From an uncultured Lachnospiraceae bacterium (lineage in GTDB: Bacteria; Bacillota; Clostridia; Lachnospirales; Lachnospiraceae), in NCBI GenBank assembly GCA_902789555.1, contig CADAOF010000002.1, positions 1 through 64,000 of the forward strand: a DNA stretch of 64,000 bases, written 5' to 3'. The stretch's first letter is position 1, and each line of letters opens with the position of its first letter. Below are positions 53,448 through 61,462 of this stretch, one piece after another. The translations under genes were made by a program, and so were the position numbers. A model generated the notes under the pieces. It was not told the DNA's origin. It did no database searches and worked only from the letters and a program-made list of their open reading frames with translations.

Positions 53448-53510
53448 TTTGAATGAATTCTCCTATTATTTTATTTCACGGCGCGGGATACGCCGTATAA
53501 CGGAAGGAGC

Positions 53511-53810
53511 TTACAGTCCTTCGAAGATCTCGATGTCGGCGCTGTCGGCAGAGAGCGTCACGATCGCTTTTTTCTGCTTCGCGGTGCGGCCTTCCACCAG
53601 TCCGCGGCGGCGCTTCTTGCCGTCGAGGTTCATGGTGTTGACGGAAACGACCTTGGTTCCGGCGAAGAGTTTTTCCACGGCGTCCTTGACCTGGGTCTTG
53701 GTCGCCTGCGGGTTTACGTAGAAGGTGTACTTCTTGTCCGCCATCATGTTCATGCTTTTTTCGGTGATGACCGGGCGGAGCACGACGTCATAGTATTTCA
53801 GGTCTGCCAT
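53511..53810 (-). CDS. rplW: 50S ribosomal protein L23
   Basis: 99 residues: [43 protein letters not shown]. Docking site for trigger factor and SRP at the exit tunnel. Its ATG overlaps the rplD stop by one base. Confidence 0.97.
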   Translation of the reverse strand: MADLKYYDVVLRPVITEKSMNMMADKKYTFYVNPQATKTQVKDAVEKLFAGTKVVSVNTMNLDGKKRRRGLVEGRTAKQKKAIVTLSADSADIEIFEGL

Positions 53811-54430
53811 TATGCGTATACCTCCTCAATCGCTTCCACGGCGGACTTGGTGATCAGCATGCTGTCGTATTTCAGAATGTCGAATACGTTGATGCTGTTG
53901 ACCTGTGCCGTCTTGACATCGGGAATGTTGCGGGCGGAAAGGATGACGTTGTCGTCGATCTCATCCAGCACCACGAGGGCCTTGTTCAGGTTCAGTGCCT
54001 TGAGCACGGCGTCAAAGACCTTTGTCTTCGGAGCGTCCATCGTGAGTTCGTCGATCACGTAGAACTTCTTCTCGTTGACGCGGCTGGTCAGTGCGCTCTT
54101 CAGGGCCGCTCTCTTTTCTTTCTTGTTCAGCTTGAAGCTGTACTCACGGGGAGTCGGGGCGAAAACGACGCCGCCGCCCTTCCACTGCGGTGCACGGGTC
54201 GAACCCTGGCGGGCATGGCCGGTGCCTTTCTGGCGCCACGGCTTACGGCCGCCTCCGCTGACCTCGCCGCGGGTCTTCGCCTTCTGCGTGCCCTGGCGGT
54301 CGTTGGCAAGCTGCTGCACCACGGCCATGTGCACGAGGTGCTCATTGATCTCCACGCCGAAGACGGCATCGTTCAGTTCGATCTCGCCGACAGCGTTTCC
54401 TTCCATATTATAAACAGTTACGTTTGCCAT
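53810..54430 (-). CDS. rplD: 50S ribosomal protein L4
   Basis: 206 residues. The extended loop [34 protein letters not shown] reaches into the exit tunnel. In several bacteria L4 also represses the S10 operon by binding its leader; a structured leader is present upstream of rpsJ here. Confidence 0.97.
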   Translation of the reverse strand: MANVTVYNMEGNAVGEIELNDAVFGVEINEHLVHMAVVQQLANDRQGTQKAKTRGEVSGGGRKPWRQKGTGHARQGSTRAPQWKGGGVVFAPTPREYSFKLNKKEKRAALKSALTSRVNEKKFYVIDELTMDAPKTKVFDAVLKALNLNKALVVLDEIDDNVILSARNIPDVKTAQVNSINVFDILKYDSMLITKSAVEAIEEVYA

Positions 54431-54453
54431 CGCTTATTTCTCCTTTCCTGTGA

Positions 54454-55077
54454 TCAGGCCTTCACGGTCTCTTTTAAGGTGACGAGGGCCTTCTTGGATC
54501 CGGGGACGGAGCCCTTGACCAGGATCAGGTTGTCATCCGCGTTCACGCGGACCACTTCCAGGTTCTGCACGGTGATGGTGCGGCTGCCCATGTGGCCGGC
54601 CATTCTCTTGCCCTTGAAGACACGGCTGGGATCAGAGCAGGCGCCGTTGGAGCCGGCATGACGGTGATACTTGGAACCGTGGGTCATCGGGCCGCGGTGC
54701 AGGCCGTGGCGGTGGATGGCGCCCTGGAAGCCTTTGCCCTTGGAGACGGCGGTCGCATCGACCTTGTCGCCGGCGGCGAAGATGTCAGCCTTGATCTCAT
54801 CGCCCAGCTTGTATTCGCCTTCGAGCTTCAGCTCGCGGACGAAGCGCTTGCCGGACACGCCGGCCTTGGCGAAGTGGCCCTTCAGGGGCTTGCTGACGCG
54901 GTCTTCCTTCTTATCCATATAGGCGACCTGGACAGCGGCGTAGCCGTCATTGTCCATCGTCTTCACCTGGGTCACGGCGCAGGGGCCGGCCAGCAGGACC
55001 GTCACAGGCGTCAGGATGCCGTTCTCGTCGAAGATCTGTGTCATTCCGACTTTGGTTGCTAAAATCGCTTTCTTCAT
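54454..55077 (-). CDS. rplC: 50S ribosomal protein L3
   Basis: 207 residues: [18 protein letters not shown] at the start and the central finger [28 protein letters not shown] that approaches the peptidyl transferase centre. One of the first proteins to bind 23S rRNA. Confidence 0.97.
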   Translation of the reverse strand: MKKAILATKVGMTQIFDENGILTPVTVLLAGPCAVTQVKTMDNDGYAAVQVAYMDKKEDRVSKPLKGHFAKAGVSGKRFVRELKLEGEYKLGDEIKADIFAAGDKVDATAVSKGKGFQGAIHRHGLHRGPMTHGSKYHRHAGSNGACSDPSRVFKGKRMAGHMGSRTITVQNLEVVRVNADDNLILVKGSVPGSKKALVTLKETVKA

Positions 55078-55164
55078 GTTTCCTCCTACAGCGGAGCGCC
55101 TTCGCGCTCATACTAGAATTTTCTGCCCGTTATTTTTTTGCTGTTTTGTACTGTGTTGTGTGTT

Positions 55165-55482
55165 TTATTTCGCCTTCATGCGGATGTTGATATCCACGCC
55201 GGCAGGAACCTCGAGGGCAGACAGGGCATCGATCGTCTTCTGATTGGGATTCAGGATGTCGATCAGACGCTTGTGAGTCCGCTGCTCAAACTGTTCGCGG
55301 GAATCTTTGTACTTATGCACCGCGCGCAGGATGGTCACGACTTCGCGCTTCGTGGGAAGCGGGACGGGGCCGCTGACCTGGGCTCCGGTCTTCTTGACCG
55401 CTTCGACGATCTCCGCCGCGCTGCGGTCCACCGACTGGTGTTCATAAGCCTTCAGGGTGATTCTCATGATTTGGTTTGCCAT
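55165..55482 (-). CDS. rpsJ: 30S ribosomal protein S10
   Basis: 105 residues: [43 protein letters not shown] and [23 protein letters not shown]. First gene of the S10 operon; besides the ribosome it partners NusB in antitermination. AAGGAGG precedes the start. Upstream gene order (prs rather than tuf/fusA) is a local difference. Confidence 0.97.
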   Translation of the reverse strand: MANQIMRITLKAYEHQSVDRSAAEIVEAVKKTGAQVSGPVPLPTKREVVTILRAVHKYKDSREQFEQRTHKRLIDILNPNQKTIDALSALEVPAGVDINIRMKAK

Positions 55483-55504
55483 AAAAAATAGTCGCCTCCT
55501 TATT

Positions 55505-55617
55505 CGTACTTGTGGAAGTACGACAAGCGGTGACTGTACACGCCTCCGTGTGTGTCCTGAGACTGTTCACACGTTATCTCTGTTTTTCACAGATTGTCTG
55601 GTACAGTGACTTGTCGC
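55505..55617 (-). ncRNA. Structured leader of the S10 operon
   Basis: The 5' leader folds into a closed multibranch shape. A long outer stem pairs CGACAAG and ACTGTAC (55521-55527, 55533-55539) with GTACAGT and CTTGTCG (55601-55607, 55610-55616). Inside are hairpins CGTGTG/CACACG (55547-55552, 55568-55573) and CTGT/ACAG (55580-55583, 55589-55592). A further hairpin, CGTACTT/AAGTACG (55505-55511, 55516-55522), stands just before the rpsJ ribosome site and overlaps the base of the outer stem by two bases. A role in autoregulation by a ribosomal protein is inferred. Confidence 0.6.
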
Positions 55618-55710
55618 CAGTTTCCTAACTTGACATTCGCTCCACGGAAAACCTGCCACGGGCGGGCAGCAACCTCACGCTTCACCGCTATCAATGTCAC
55701 AGCAAGGGAT

Positions 55711-55739
55711 AATTTAGCACAGCCGCCCCGGCATTGCAA
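55711..55739 (-). promoter_or_regulatory. Promoter of the S10-spc-alpha operon
   Basis: On the minus strand TTGCAA (55734-55739), 17 bases, then TAAATT (55711-55716) with TGTGC before it (extended -10). The transcript would start near 55704, leaving a leader of about 220 bases. Confidence 0.65.
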
Positions 55740-55855
55740 GCGAAATATCACTTAATTTTCTTTTGTTTTTCCTTAACATTCTTATGTTTTGCCTGTCGAA
55801 AATGAAGCAAATGCGGTGTTTTGCATCCCCCTCCGTAAGATGTAGTGGAAGACGC

Positions 55856-55882
55856 AAAAAGGACCCCCAAATATGGGGGTCC
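55856..55882 (-). terminator. prs: Terminator of prs
   Basis: GGACCCCC (55861-55868) pairs with GGGGGTCC (55875-55882); on the minus strand TTTTT follows. It separates prs from the ribosomal operon. Confidence 0.92.
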
Positions 55883-55900
55883 CTCGCGGAAAATGCGTGT

Positions 55901-57028
55901 TCAGGATTCTTTCAGCTTGTTCGTGATCTTCTCGGAAGGCGTGATCAGCTTCTCCATGGAAGCATTGTGGTTCAGCGTATCGACCAGGCTGGCCAGGTAT
56001 TCGCTCATGTCCACGGACACGTAATAGTCGCGCTTTAAGGTCTCGGGGTGCTGGTAGATCAGGTTCGTCGTCAGGACCTTGTCGATGGCGCCCTCCTCCA
56101 CGGCCTTGTCGAAACGCTCCATTCCGGAGGTGAACAGGCCGAAGCTCGCGCAGGCGATGACGCGCTTGGCGCCTCTCGCCTTCAGCTGTCTGCCGACGTC
56201 GATGATGGAATCGCCCGAGGCGATCATGTCGTCCACGACGATGGCCGTCTTGCCTTCCAGGGACTCGCCGAGGTACTCGTGGGCGATGATCGGGTTCTTG
56301 CCGTTCACGACCTTCGTGTAGTCGCGGCGCTTGTAGAACATGCTCACATTCACGCCCAGGATGTTGGCGAAATAGATGGCCCGCTCGACGGCGCCTTCGT
56401 CCGGCGCGATGATCAGCACGTGGTCCTTGTCAAAGTCCTCGTGCAGATCCAGGTTGATCAGCGTCTTCACGAACTGATAGCTGGTCGGCATGCTGTCAAA
56501 GCCGGACATCGGCACGGCGTTGCAGATGCGCGGATCGTGTGCGTCGAAGGTGATGATGTTGGTCACGCCGTAGCTCACGAGCTCCTGCAGCATCATGGCG
56601 CTGTCCAGAGATTCGCGTCCGGTACGGCGGTGCTGACGGCTCTCGTAGAGGAACGGCATCACCACGTTGATCCTGGCCGGCTTGCCCGTGCAGGCCGCGA
56701 TCACGCGCTTGACGTTCTGGTAGTGGTCATCCGGCGACATGGGGTTGCTCTTGCCGTTCATGGTGTATTCGATGCTGTAGTTGCATACGTCGACCATGAT
56801 GTAGAGGTCGTAGCCTCTGACCGTCTGCTTCAGCGCCGCCTTCGCTTCGCCGCTTCCGAAGCGGGGAAGGTCCACGTCGATCATGTAGGAATCTTCCACA
56901 TAACCGGCCTGATCGCTCTCCCGGTTCGCCCGCCACGCGACAAGATAGGCGTTCACCTGCTTCGCCAGCTTTTCACAGCCGGGAAGCGCGATGATCCCCA
57001 GCGGTCCGTAGTGTTTTCTTGCTTCCAT
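55901..57028 (-). CDS. prs: Ribose-phosphate pyrophosphokinase (PRPP synthetase), long form
   Basis: 375 residues, about 55 longer than the common 310-320 form, with the extra at the N-terminus. Catalytic and binding features are FLYESRQHRRTGRES (the R-rich flexible loop), ITFDAHDPR (metal-binding His and Asp), IIAPDEGAVERA and the PRPP loop IVVDDMIASGDSI. It makes PRPP from ribose-5-phosphate and ATP for purines, pyrimidines, His, Trp and NAD, including the substrate of the Xpt enzyme at 33 kb. The ATG at 57028 follows a GGGGG-type site. Confidence 0.93.
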   Translation of the reverse strand: MEARKHYGPLGIIALPGCEKLAKQVNAYLVAWRANRESDQAGYVEDSYMIDVDLPRFGSGEAKAALKQTVRGYDLYIMVDVCNYSIEYTMNGKSNPMSPDDHYQNVKRVIAACTGKPARINVVMPFLYESRQHRRTGRESLDSAMMLQELVSYGVTNIITFDAHDPRICNAVPMSGFDSMPTSYQFVKTLINLDLHEDFDKDHVLIIAPDEGAVERAIYFANILGVNVSMFYKRRDYTKVVNGKNPIIAHEYLGESLEGKTAIVVDDMIASGDSIIDVGRQLKARGAKRVIACASFGLFTSGMERFDKAVEEGAIDKVLTTNLIYQHPETLKRDYYVSVDMSEYLASLVDTLNHNASMEKLITPSEKITNKLKES

Positions 57029-57108
57029 TAATGCCCCCTTTTCGCAGCATTTTTCCCGCGTTGTTTTATCGTGACCGCCGCGTACGCCTTTCCGCGCGGC
57101 GGGAACGG

Positions 57109-58092
57109 TCAAAGATCGGTGATCCGGCTCCTGGCCCCGGTGCGCAGGTCGCTGCCTCCGAAAGGCAGCGTCTGGTAGCACAAAAGGCGCGAGCCGATCC
57201 GCTCGATGTAACGGTGCCGGATGTCCTCCGGCGTCAGATTCGTGGAGATGACCGTCGACTGTTTCCGGCGGAAGCGCCGGTCGACCGTCTCCTCCAGCAG
57301 GGAAACGTTGGCGGCGGTCTCGATCTCGGTGCCGAGGTCGTCGATGATCAGCAGGTCGGCGGAATCCATCAGCCCTTCGATCGTCTGCTCACTGCGCCCG
57401 AAGGCAATGTCCCCCAGCAGGCGGAAATACTCCGCAGCCGTCATGTAGACGACCGCCCAGCCTTCCTTCATGAGCGCGCCTGCGATGCAGTTGCACAGGA
57501 AGGTCTTGCCGGTCCCGGTCGGCCCGAAGAGCAGCATGTTCTGCATCTTCGTCCCGAAATTCCGGACGAAGGTTTTCGCCGTGCGGAGGTTCTTGAGCAT
57601 GACGCCGCGGGCTGAGTCGCCGCCCAGCCGGGCGTCCGGCCGCGTGTCGAAGCGGGTGATGTCGAAGGTCTCAAAACTCTCCTCGTTCACCCGTTCCCAG
57701 AGCGGCGAGCCGTGGTAGAGCACGTTCACCAGGGTCGGACGGAAGCAGCTGCACCTGCCTTCTTCCGTGTAGCCGGTGTCACGGCAGATCGGGCAGTTCC
57801 ACTGCGGCTTCAGGTCCTTCGGCGAAAAACCGGCCTCCTGCAGGAGCGTTTCCTTCATCAGGACGGTCGCCCGGATCTGCTTGTCGAGGTCGGCCGCAAG
57901 GCGTCCGCTCCCCGAGCGCCTGGCCTCGATGAGGCGGCCGCGCAGTTCGGCCTGCTCTTTTTCCAGGCGGGCGAATTCCGGCACGGCCTTCTCGATCCGC
58001 GCGCGGCTTTCGGCTGCCCGGTCTTCGGCAGCCCGTCTTCTTTCGAGATAGATCTGTTCGACCTCGTCGATCTGCTTGTTCGTGAGCGGCAT
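57109..58092 (-). CDS. DnaI/DnaC-like helicase loader ATPase
   Basis: 327 residues. The N-terminal ~150 residues are coiled, followed by a small cysteine cluster (CPICRDTGYTEEGRCSC). The AAA+ domain then has Walker A GPTGTGKTFLC, Walker B DLLIIDDLG, sensor I VISTNLTPE and the arginine-finger region RIGSRLL. It loads the replicative helicase onto DNA with DnaD and DnaB-type proteins. Its ATG starts right where the DnaD gene stops (58093), so the two are an operon. A GC-rich inverted repeat (57075-57102) lies past its end. Confidence 0.9.
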   Translation of the reverse strand: MPLTNKQIDEVEQIYLERRRAAEDRAAESRARIEKAVPEFARLEKEQAELRGRLIEARRSGSGRLAADLDKQIRATVLMKETLLQEAGFSPKDLKPQWNCPICRDTGYTEEGRCSCFRPTLVNVLYHGSPLWERVNEESFETFDITRFDTRPDARLGGDSARGVMLKNLRTAKTFVRNFGTKMQNMLLFGPTGTGKTFLCNCIAGALMKEGWAVVYMTAAEYFRLLGDIAFGRSEQTIEGLMDSADLLIIDDLGTEIETAANVSLLEETVDRRFRRKQSTVISTNLTPEDIRHRYIERIGSRLLCYQTLPFGGSDLRTGARSRITDL

Positions 58093-59124
58093 CTACTTCT
58101 CCTCCCACATGCGGCTCCAGGCGAGCGCGTTGTAATCGACCTCTCCGCGGTCCCGTTCCGTGGAAAAACCGTAGGCGGCCTGGACTTTCGCCGAACGGCC
58201 GGTTCCCGGTTTCTTCCGGCGGGACTCCGTGCTCTCTGCCGGTTCCCGGTCTGCAGTTCCCGGCGTTCCGGCGGCATCCTTCTGCGTGCGGACCTTCTCA
58301 TCAAAGCGGCGGACGGCTGCCCGCGCCCCGGCGAGATCCTTCACGCCTTCCTCGTGCCAGCTGCGGGCAACGGTCTCAATGTAGCGGATGAACTTCGTCT
58401 TGGAATAGTCTTCCTTTTTCCGCTCCACGCACTGTTCCACGCAGTACTCCAGCACGTCGACCGGCAGCTGCAGGTCGTTGTGGAGCCAGGCGAAGACTTC
58501 GATATCCTGATGCGACAGGACACGGTTCAGGTACGCCGGCGCGACCACGGAGACGAGCATGTTGAATTCCCCGTCCTCTTCGCACAGGCGGCTGACTTCC
58601 GTCGGGAGGTAGCTGCGGCGCTCCTTTTCCGCAGGCGCGGCGGGAAGCTTCGCGGCAGGCGCGGGGGCTTCCTTCTCTGCCGGCGCAGAGGGATCCGTCA
58701 GTTTCCGGCTCCGGGGAGCGCGGGCAGGCTTATCGCTTTCTGCAGCCGCGGCAGACTCTCCGGCCGGCGCCGCTTCCGCGTTTCCGGCGGCCGTTCTGCC
58801 CGCAGGGACTGCGCTGAGCGGTACCGGTTCGTCGTAAATGTCCGCACCCGAAAGCATGCGGATCCCGTTCATGTGCCCTTCGGCATCGTAAAACAGTTTC
58901 AGCAGGCCGCACTTCTCCAGATATTTCAGGGCACGGTTCACCGTCCGTTCCGAAAGGTCCAGACGTTCCGCGAGACTCTCCACGGAGATCTCCGCCCCGC
59001 CCTGCGTCCGCAGAAGACACAGATAGACCTTGACGAACTCACCGCTTGCCTCAGTCATGTATTTATCGATAAAAACGTTGGGGACCAGTGTCTGCCCCGC
59101 CGCGGTATAGCATTCCAATCTCAT
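58093..59124 (-). CDS. DnaD-domain primosomal protein
   Basis: 343 residues. An N-terminal winged helix (about 20-90: VKVYLCLLRTQGGAEISVESLAERLDLSERTVNRALKYLEKCGLL) and, after an Ala/Pro/Glu-rich linker (~105-165), the DnaD domain, with IEVFAWLHNDLQLPVDVLEYCVEQCV and KFIRYIETVARSWHEEGV. It assembles at oriC or at PriA-bound forks to recruit the helicase with its loader, which is encoded next. The start at 59124 follows GGAGGG by ten bases. A promoter and DnaA-box-like sites lie upstream. Confidence 0.88.
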   Translation of the reverse strand: MRLECYTAAGQTLVPNVFIDKYMTEASGEFVKVYLCLLRTQGGAEISVESLAERLDLSERTVNRALKYLEKCGLLKLFYDAEGHMNGIRMLSGADIYDEPVPLSAVPAGRTAAGNAEAAPAGESAAAAESDKPARAPRSRKLTDPSAPAEKEAPAPAAKLPAAPAEKERRSYLPTEVSRLCEEDGEFNMLVSVVAPAYLNRVLSHQDIEVFAWLHNDLQLPVDVLEYCVEQCVERKKEDYSKTKFIRYIETVARSWHEEGVKDLAGARAAVRRFDEKVRTQKDAAGTPGTADREPAESTESRRKKPGTGRSAKVQAAYGFSTERDRGEVDYNALAWSRMWEEK

Positions 59125-59153
59125 CGCGCATACTCCCTCCGCCATGGACTTTC

Positions 59154-59181
59154 AGTATAGCATAATGCGGTCAGAATGCAA
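59154..59181 (-). promoter_or_regulatory. Promoter of the dnaD-dnaI operon
   Basis: On the minus strand TTGCAT (59176-59181), 16 bases, TATACT (59154-59159), with the TGC extended -10 in front. Confidence 0.6.
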
Positions 59182-59189
59182 TAGCACGA

Positions 59190-59213
59190 GGTCCGCTCCG
59201 AAGGGAGCGGACC
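59190..59213 (-). terminator. Hairpin between murC and dnaD
   Basis: GGTCCGCTCC and GGAGCGGACC pair around a short loop. No T-run follows on the minus strand, so it may be a weak terminator or a pause site after murC. Confidence 0.4.
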
Positions 59214-59218
59214 GGCTG

Positions 59219-59294
59219 CGTGGATAATGTGGAACCTGTGGAAAAGCCCGGAAAGCCTTGTCCTGCAAGGGTTTTTGAAAAGCGGTTTTCCACC
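59219..59294. promoter_or_regulatory. Cluster of DnaA-box-like sequences upstream of dnaD
   Basis: Three matches to TTWTNCACA lie within 76 bases. TTTTCCACA (59237-59245, minus) is perfect, TTATCCACG (59219-59227, minus) has one mismatch, and TTTTCCACC (59286-59294, plus) has one mismatch. They lie 38-115 bases upstream of the dnaD -35 element and run into the 3' end of murC. No AT-rich unwinding region is next to them. Confidence 0.45.
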
Positions 59295-59298
59295 CGGC

Positions 59299-60711
59299 TC
59301 AAAGCGTCTTCGCGGTGGATGATGTGCAAAGTTCGGACGCGACCAGCGCATCTGCGACAAGATCAACGTTTCCGCAGCCCATGGTTATCAACATTTCGCC
59401 GTTGGAAGAATTTTCCAACAAAAATTTTACGATTTCGTCGAAAGTGGGCAGGTAAACGCAGGGAACGCCCCGTTTTTCGATCGCATCCCGCAGCTGGGAC
59501 GAATGAACGCCCAGATCGTCAGTCTCACGGGCCGGCATGATGTCCGAAAGGATCACCCTGTCGAAACCCGAAAGCACGTCCGCGAACTCGTCGAAGAGTT
59601 CCTTCGTGCGGCTGTAGGTGTAGGGCTGGAAGATGCAGGTCAGCTTGTAGGGGTACCTGCGCGCGACCGCGAGCGTCGCAGCGATCTCCTCCGGATGGTG
59701 GCCGAAGTCGTCCATGACCACGATGTCCTCGCGGAGGATCCCCCGCTTTTCAAAGCGGCGGTGGACGCCCCTGAAGTTCTCCAGGCCTTTCTTCACGGCC
59801 TCGAACGGGATCCCGTTTTCCATGGCCGCGGCGCCGGCGGAAAGGGCGTTCGTCACGTTGTGTTCCCCGGGCACGTTCAGGCTGATGCGGCCGAGGACTT
59901 CTCCGTGACGTGCGATGTCGAAGCTGCACTCGCCGAGTTTCGTGGACGCAATGTTCTTCGCCTGATAATCGTCGCCGCCCTGAAGGCCAGCGTACACGAC
60001 CCGGCAGGGAAGGCCGGCCATCAGTTCGTGCACGTCCTCAATGTCGCTCTCGACGACCAGCACGCCGTCCGCCGCGACGTTTTCCGCAAAGCGGCGGAAG
60101 GACTTCCGAATGTTCTCCATGTTGTGGAAGAAATCCAGATGGTCCGCCCGGATGTTCAGGATGATCGCGGTCTTCGGGAACATGTGGTGGTAGCTGTTCG
60201 TGAATTCGCAGGCTTCCGCGACGAAATAGGGCGAGTGCCCGATGCGCAGGTTCCCGCCGATCGACTCCTGAAGGCCGCCGATGGAAACCGTGGGGTCGTC
60301 GCCCGCCGCCATCAGGATCTCCGTCATCATGCCGGTGGTCGTGGTCTTGCCGTGCGTGCCGGAAACCGCGAAGCTTTCCGGATAGTGTGCCATCATCTGG
60401 CCGAGGAGCTCCGCGCGGTTGAGGATCGGGATGCCCTTTCGGACCGCGGCGGCGTATTCCGGGTTGTCCGGATGGACCGCTGCGGTGTTGACGCAGAAGT
60501 CGATGCCGTCCGCGATGTTTTCCGCTTTCTGGCCGATGATGATCTCCGCGCCGAGTTCCTTCAGACGCTCGGTATTCTTGCTTTCCTTAACGTCCGAGCC
60601 GGTCACCTTGAAGCCCTTCGACAGCAGAAACTGCGCCAGACTGCTCATGCTGATGCCGCCGATGCCCATGAAATGCGCCCACTGCGGACGGTTAAAATCT
60701 ACCTTATACAT
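59299..60711 (-). CDS. murC: UDP-N-acetylmuramate--L-alanine ligase
   Basis: 470 residues. The N-terminal Rossmann domain has FMGIGGISMSSLAQFLL, the Mur ligase P-loop is GTHGKTTTTGM (118-128), then ACEFTNSYHHMFP with the carbamylated-lysine/Mg region, and MDDFGHHPEEI and FQPYTYSRTKEL in the C-terminal domain. It adds the first residue, L-Ala, of the peptidoglycan stem peptide in the cytosol. GAGGG precedes the ATG. Confidence 0.96.
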   Translation of the reverse strand: MYKVDFNRPQWAHFMGIGGISMSSLAQFLLSKGFKVTGSDVKESKNTERLKELGAEIIIGQKAENIADGIDFCVNTAAVHPDNPEYAAAVRKGIPILNRAELLGQMMAHYPESFAVSGTHGKTTTTGMMTEILMAAGDDPTVSIGGLQESIGGNLRIGHSPYFVAEACEFTNSYHHMFPKTAIILNIRADHLDFFHNMENIRKSFRRFAENVAADGVLVVESDIEDVHELMAGLPCRVVYAGLQGGDDYQAKNIASTKLGECSFDIARHGEVLGRISLNVPGEHNVTNALSAGAAAMENGIPFEAVKKGLENFRGVHRRFEKRGILREDIVVMDDFGHHPEEIAATLAVARRYPYKLTCIFQPYTYSRTKELFDEFADVLSGFDRVILSDIMPARETDDLGVHSSQLRDAIEKRGVPCVYLPTFDEIVKFLLENSSNGEMLITMGCGNVDLVADALVASELCTSSTAKTL

Positions 60712-60772
60712 AATGTCCCTCTTCGTGATCCGGACCTGCCGGCCTTTCCCGGGAAGTTCCGGGCAAACATCT

Positions 60773-61267
60773 TTAATCTCTCCCGTTCGGGAACAGCTGT
60801 CTTTCGACCTTTTCCAGGAGGCGCCGCAGCAAAAGCGCCAGGATGCCCGCTGCGACGATCTCGCCCGCGCAGACCGTGACCATCATGAACCAGATGGCGT
60901 CCTCAAAGCCGTAGGCATATTTCAGCACGAACGGCACGATCAGCGTATTCGCGAGGATGGGCGGCAGGACCGCGAGATAACGGCTCTTCTTCCGCAGGAG
61001 CCTCGTCCCGACCGCGCCGATTAGCGTCGCAAGCGTCCCGAAGATGACGTCGCCGACCGCCGCACCGGAAAGCAGGTTGAACAGGAAGCAGCCGATCGTG
61101 ACGCCGGGGATCCCGGCGGCGGTAAAGACCGGCATGACCGTCAGCACTTCCGCGAAGCGGACCTGGATGACGCCGGAGGCCAGGTTCAGGACCAGAAAGC
61201 CCAGTCCCACGTACAGCGCGGCAATGATGCCCGCTGTGGCAACTTTTTGTACGGTTATGTTTTTCAT
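60773..61267 (-). CDS. queT: QueT family ECF transporter S component (queuosine precursor uptake)
   Basis: 164 residues, five to six hydrophobic helices. The pattern AGIIAALYVGLGFLV, VRFAEVLTVMPVFTAAGIPG and GCFLFNLLSGAAVGDVIFGTLATLIGA is that of QueT, the substrate-binding component for preQ1/queuine-type precursors. It works with the shared EcfAA'T energising module, which is not in the window. Identification is backed by a preQ1-I riboswitch at the start of its transcript. The ribosome site is weak (GAGG, ten bases away) and lies in a GC-rich hairpin-prone stretch. Confidence 0.85.
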   Translation of the reverse strand: MKNITVQKVATAGIIAALYVGLGFLVLNLASGVIQVRFAEVLTVMPVFTAAGIPGVTIGCFLFNLLSGAAVGDVIFGTLATLIGAVGTRLLRKKSRYLAVLPPILANTLIVPFVLKYAYGFEDAIWFMMVTVCAGEIVAAGILALLLRRLLEKVERQLFPNGRD

Positions 61268-61313
61268 GCTTCTTTTGCCTCGGGCTTCGCCCTCCCGGGC
61301 GCGGCCTTCGGCT

Positions 61314-61355
61314 CTCCTTAGTTTTGTTTAACGTCAGGATGGTTTCGAACTGACG
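61314..61355 (-). ncRNA. preQ1-I riboswitch
   Basis: On the minus strand stem P1 CGTCAG (61350-61355) pairs with CTGACG (61332-61337) around the loop TTCGAAACCATC. The A-rich tail AAACAAAACTAAGGAG follows, in which ACTAA and the Shine-Dalgarno-like AAGGAG are the usual partners of the loop. All parts of the small preQ1-I aptamer are present, at the very 5' end of the transcript, before queT. Confidence 0.8.
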
Positions 61356-61360
61356 GTAGC

Positions 61361-61389
61361 ATCATACACTCTTTCCCCGGGGATGGCAA
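61361..61389 (-). promoter_or_regulatory. queT: Promoter of queT
   Basis: On the minus strand TTGCCA (61384-61389), 17 bases, TATGAT (61361-61366). Transcription would begin within a base or two of the riboswitch. Confidence 0.7.
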
Positions 61390-61410
61390 GGGCCCGCACG
61401 AATAAAAGCG

Positions 61411-61439
61411 TGGCATTTTTCCGCCGTCTCTGCTATGAT
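61411..61439 (+). promoter_or_regulatory. Promoter of the rRNA methyltransferase gene
   Basis: TGGCAT (61411-61416), 17 bases, TATGAT (61434-61439) with TGC extended -10. It is divergent from the queT promoter. Confidence 0.55.
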
Positions 61440-61462
61440 GGATGGGTACTCGGAGGTGTGAC

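Noticed and set aside
55505..55617. Cloverleaf-like fold that could suggest a tRNA
   Set aside because: No TTCGA-type T-loop, no acceptor CCA-type end and no anticodon arm of seven-base loop; it lies in the S10 leader, so it is a leader RNA.
59190..59294. Chromosomal replication origin near dnaD
   Set aside because: Only three boxes, no AT-rich unwinding element, and no dnaA or dnaN nearby.
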